From the NCBI GenBank assembly GCA_035551935.1, contig DASZMJ010000538.1, positions 1-8,472 on the forward strand: a stretch of 8,472 bases of DNA, written 5' to 3'. Positions 6,410 through 8,472 of the stretch are shown here, one piece after another; position 1 is the first letter of the stretch, and each line of letters begins with the position of its first letter. The notes under the pieces were generated by a model. The model saw nothing but the letters and a program-made list of their open reading frames with translations. It was not told the DNA's origin and ran no database searches. The translations under genes were made by a program, and so were the position numbers. This stretch comes from DASZMJ01 sp035551935. Its GTDB lineage: Bacteria > Planctomycetota > Planctomycetia > Isosphaerales > Isosphaeraceae.

Positions 6410-6739
6410 ATGGCCGAACCCTCGATCGTCTCGAAGCTGATGGACGTAATCGCCGAGCGGAAGGCGCGGCCGCCGGCGGGGCGGTCGTACGTCGTGTCGC
6501 TGCTGCAAGGGGGCGTGCCGAAGATCGGCGCCAAGATCACCGAGGAGGCCGCCGAGGTCGTCGCCGCGGCCGTCGAGGTCGGCCCCGAGGGCCGCGCGCA
6601 CCTCGTCCACGAGGTCGCCGACCTCCTCTTCCACACCCTCGTGCTCCTCGGCCACCGCGACATCCCCTGGGCCGACGTCGAGGCCGAGCTCGCCCGCCGC
6701 TTCGGCGTCTCGGGGATCGAGGAGAAGGAGTCGCGGTGA
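6410..6739 (+). CDS. hisE: Phosphoribosyl-ATP pyrophosphatase
   Basis: HisE hydrolyses phosphoribosyl-ATP to phosphoribosyl-AMP and pyrophosphate, the second step of histidine synthesis in the cytoplasm. The 109 residues match a stand-alone HisE. The all-alpha NTP pyrophosphohydrolase signature is present: K42, then EEAAE (E45, E46, E49), then HEVADLLFH with E68 and D71, the expected magnesium ligands. The ending RRFGVSGIEEKESR is also typical of HisE. There is no fused HisI (cyclohydrolase) domain and no other his gene in the window, so hisI must lie elsewhere. The ATG at 6410 gives the family's usual N-terminus; its ribosome site is poor. It is the only plus-strand gene here, divergent from the phospholipase D-like gene and ending 10 bases from the stop of the convergent membrane protein gene. 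MazG-like relatives are less likely given the C-terminal signature. Confidence 0.95.
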   Translation: MAEPSIVSKLMDVIAERKARPPAGRSYVVSLLQGGVPKIGAKITEEAAEVVAAAVEVGPEGRAHLVHEVADLLFHTLVLLGHRDIPWADVEAELARRFGVSGIEEKESR

Positions 6740-6749
6740 ATCCCTCCCC

Positions 6750-8375
6750 TCAATCCTCCGACTCTCCCTGCCGATCTCGCACGAGCTCGCCCTCGGTGCG
6801 GGCGAGGACGCGGGCCTGGTCGTGCTGGTCGCGGAAGGCGCGGACCTTGACGAGCCTGGGGGCGGAGCGGGGCCAGTTCTCGAACTCCTCGGCGTGGAGC
6901 AGGACGAACTTGGGGCGGCCGTCCCCCTTCCCCTGGTGCTCGAGCACCAGCGGGTTGGCGAGGATGCGGAACGGGTGGCCGGTGGCGAAGGCGAGGTCGG
7001 CCGGCCAGTGGAGGACCGTGTAGATCGGCCACCGCGGCGGGACCCACTGGCCGATGGCGCGGCCCCAGGGCCCCTGGCCGATCCGGTAGTCCCACTCGGG
7101 GACATAGACGCCCCAGTGCCCCAGCTTCAGGCAGGCGGCCAGGGCCAGGGTCGCCAGCAGCGAGCGCCGCGACGAGCCCGACCACGCCGCGTCGAGCGCC
7201 GCGAACCCGATCAGCGGGGCGGTCAGCGCCACCGGGATCACCACCGTGCGATAGAACGGCACGGCGGCGGCGACGTTGATCGCCGTCGGCGTGACCACGA
7301 CGGCCCAGATCAGCCCGAAGGCCGTCGCGATCGCCAGCACGGACCGCCGCGGTCCCTTCGCGAGCTCACCCTCCCAGGCCCGCGCGCACGCGGCACCCGC
7401 GGCCAATGCCAGGCCCGCCAGGGCCGCCGGCAAGGCCGCGACGGCCATGCCGGGGACGACCGTCCCGACCAGCAGCGCCGCCACGGTCAGCTTCAGCCAG
7501 GCGACGACCAGCTCGCGAGCCGGGCCCGTCCAGCCCTTCCGGACCATCGGCCAGGCCACCAGCGCCGCGAACGGCCCCCACGGCAGGCTCAGGGCCGCGA
7601 CGTTCGCCGCGAGCAGCCACGACGAGCCTTGCGTCAGGGGCCAGGTCAGGCCCGCCGCCCAGACGTCGACCCGCGCCACGCTCAACGCCCACGCCGACCA
7701 ACCCGCCAGCGCCACGAGCGGCGGCACGACCAGGCCCGCCGACAGCCAGCGCCCCTTGCGGCCGTCGACGATCACCGGCAGGGCGATGATCAAGAGAGCC
7801 GGCCAGCCGCCGGCCAGCACCGCCAGGGCCGCCCAGAGCCCGGCGCCCCAGTCGGACCCGCGCGCGAGGATGCGGTCGAGGGCCCCGACGATCGCCATCC
7901 CCGCGATCATGCCCGTCGCGAGCGGCCCCGAGCGGTCGATCATCGCCAGCGAGCCGAACCAGGCGACGGCCCCCCACGCCTCGGCGCCCTCGCCGAGCGC
8001 GCGCCCGAGCCGCCGGGCGAGGATCAGGCCGATGGCGACGGCGGCGATCGCCGTCGGCCAGCGCACCGAGGCGGGCGTCGGCGTGCCGCCGAGCCCTTTG
8101 GTCCAGAGCCAGCACGGCGCGACCGTCCCCGGCCAGAGCCCCGGCTCCCAGCCGCCGAAGGCGCGCCCCAAGGGCCCGAGCCGCTCGCCCGAGGCGATCC
8201 CCAGCCGCGCCTCGAGCGGGCCGAGGTCGAGGTTGCCCGCCCCCAGCAGCGTGAACCCGATCGCCGCCGCCGCGACCACCCCCCGCGCCAACACGCGCGG
8301 GCCGGCCGGCGCCGGCTCCTCCAGGTCGACCCGGAGCCTTCGCAAGCGTTTCGAGGTCGTCAGTTCTCCGGGCAT
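6750..8375 (-). CDS. Multipass membrane protein, probable diverged ArnT/PMT-type (GT-C) glycosyltransferase
   Basis: The product has 541 residues. About ten or more hydrophobic segments lie between residues 28 and 421 (for example 28-46, 103-122, 177-203, 211-232, 288-331, 345-397), followed by a soluble C-terminal part (about 425-541). This resembles GT39/ArnT-like enzymes, which move sugars from polyprenyl-phosphate donors to envelope acceptors. The stretch WEPGLWPGTVAPCWLWTKGL sits where ArnT-like proteins have their G-x-Y-x-x-KPPL loop, and MIDRSGPLATGM sits where they have an R-x-x-x-D motif. The acidic DE pair expected in the first loop is not clear; D50 is the only candidate. It may therefore be inactive or a distinct branch. 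The start at 8375 is set by AGGAGG (8381-8386) five bases upstream; the frame stays open to 8468, but without a better site. It could also be a family-specific membrane protein of other function. Confidence 0.6.
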   Translation of the reverse strand: MPGELTTSKRLRRLRVDLEEPAPAGPRVLARGVVAAAAIGFTLLGAGNLDLGPLEARLGIASGERLGPLGRAFGGWEPGLWPGTVAPCWLWTKGLGGTPTPASVRWPTAIAAVAIGLILARRLGRALGEGAEAWGAVAWFGSLAMIDRSGPLATGMIAGMAIVGALDRILARGSDWGAGLWAALAVLAGGWPALLIIALPVIVDGRKGRWLSAGLVVPPLVALAGWSAWALSVARVDVWAAGLTWPLTQGSSWLLAANVAALSLPWGPFAALVAWPMVRKGWTGPARELVVAWLKLTVAALLVGTVVPGMAVAALPAALAGLALAAGAACARAWEGELAKGPRRSVLAIATAFGLIWAVVVTPTAINVAAAVPFYRTVVIPVALTAPLIGFAALDAAWSGSSRRSLLATLALAACLKLGHWGVYVPEWDYRIGQGPWGRAIGQWVPPRWPIYTVLHWPADLAFATGHPFRILANPLVLEHQGKGDGRPKFVLLHAEEFENWPRSAPRLVKVRAFRDQHDQARVLARTEGELVRDRQGESED

Positions 8376-8380
8376 CCTTG

Positions 8381-8386
8381 CCTCCT
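8381..8386 (-). promoter_or_regulatory. Strong ribosome binding site fixing the membrane protein start
   Basis: A full AGGAGG on the minus strand lies 5 bases before the ATG at 8375. It argues for this start over the further upstream ATG at 8468, which would put the palindromic repeat inside the coding sequence. Confidence 0.75.
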
Positions 8387-8424
8387 GGTCGTCCGTCGGG
8401 CCGGCCCTTGGCCTTGCTGGGTGC

Positions 8425-8472
8425 CACTGGCGGCTTGCCCGCCAGTGTTCCCGCCCCCTCCCGGACACTGGC
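8425..8472. repeat. REP-like palindromic element with partial second copy at window edge
   Basis: CACTGGCGG (8425-8433) and CCGCCAGTG (8439-8447) form a perfect 9-bp stem with a 5-base loop. After 18 bases, CACTGGC recurs at 8466-8472, where the window ends. The middle arm could pair with either flank. Its intergenic position and possible repetition fit a dispersed REP-type element. I associate this type of core with planctomycete genomes, but that is recollection and not verified. Confidence 0.55.

Noticed and set aside
5527..7185. Minus-strand open frame spanning parts of the phospholipase D-like gene, hisE and the membrane protein gene
   Set aside because: It cuts across three well-supported genes in other frames and shows no protein family content.
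1..8472. CRISPR array, tRNA, rRNA, insertion sequence or defence island
   Set aside because: No regular spaced repeats, cloverleaf, rRNA core, transposase or terminal inverted repeats were seen. The phospholipase D-like gene has no defence-type neighbours.

Overview
The window is GC-rich DNA whose proteins point to a planctomycete, most likely of the Isosphaeraceae/Gemmatales type. The evidence is a mitochondrial/spirochaete-like elongation factor G, two secreted proteins with PEP-CTERM sorting tails, and a lineage-style membrane protein, all at very high third-position GC. This placement is inferred from protein character, not from a search. No mobile element, CRISPR array, tRNA or rRNA was found. 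The content is mostly chromosomal housekeeping plus cell-surface genes, and I see no convincing undescribed multi-gene system.

Layout, left to right. Positions 1-170 are a short downstream region with a weak leftward promoter candidate. fusA (EF-G) lies on the minus strand at 171-2261. Its roughly 240-base leader holds hairpins and a good sigma70-like promoter (2501-2528). Next come two unrelated minus-strand PEP-CTERM protein genes, 2737-3564 (probable TTG start behind a strong Shine-Dalgarno) and 3908-4600. Each ends in an 11-bp-stem intrinsic terminator, and the second has a near-consensus promoter at 4662-4689. A minus-strand phospholipase D/cardiolipin-synthase-like gene (4815-6266) with a signal peptide follows. 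It is divergent from the only plus-strand gene, hisE (6410-6739, phosphoribosyl-ATP pyrophosphatase). hisE converges, with a 10-base gap, on a minus-strand multipass membrane protein (6750-8375) that looks like a diverged ArnT/PMT-type (GT-C) glycosyltransferase. The right edge carries a 9-bp-stem palindrome and the start of what may be a second copy, resembling a REP-type intergenic repeat.

The genes look like independent transcription units rather than one operon. EF-G serves translation and HisE serves histidine synthesis. The two PEP-CTERM proteins should be exported and handled by an exosortase encoded elsewhere. The phospholipase D-like protein and the membrane glycosyltransferase-like protein probably act at the envelope. 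The most notable points are the mutually exclusive pairings in the fusA leader, the in-frame 15-bp tandem duplication inside a PEP-CTERM anchor helix, the TTG start, the structured stretch between a stop codon and its terminator, and the edge palindrome.
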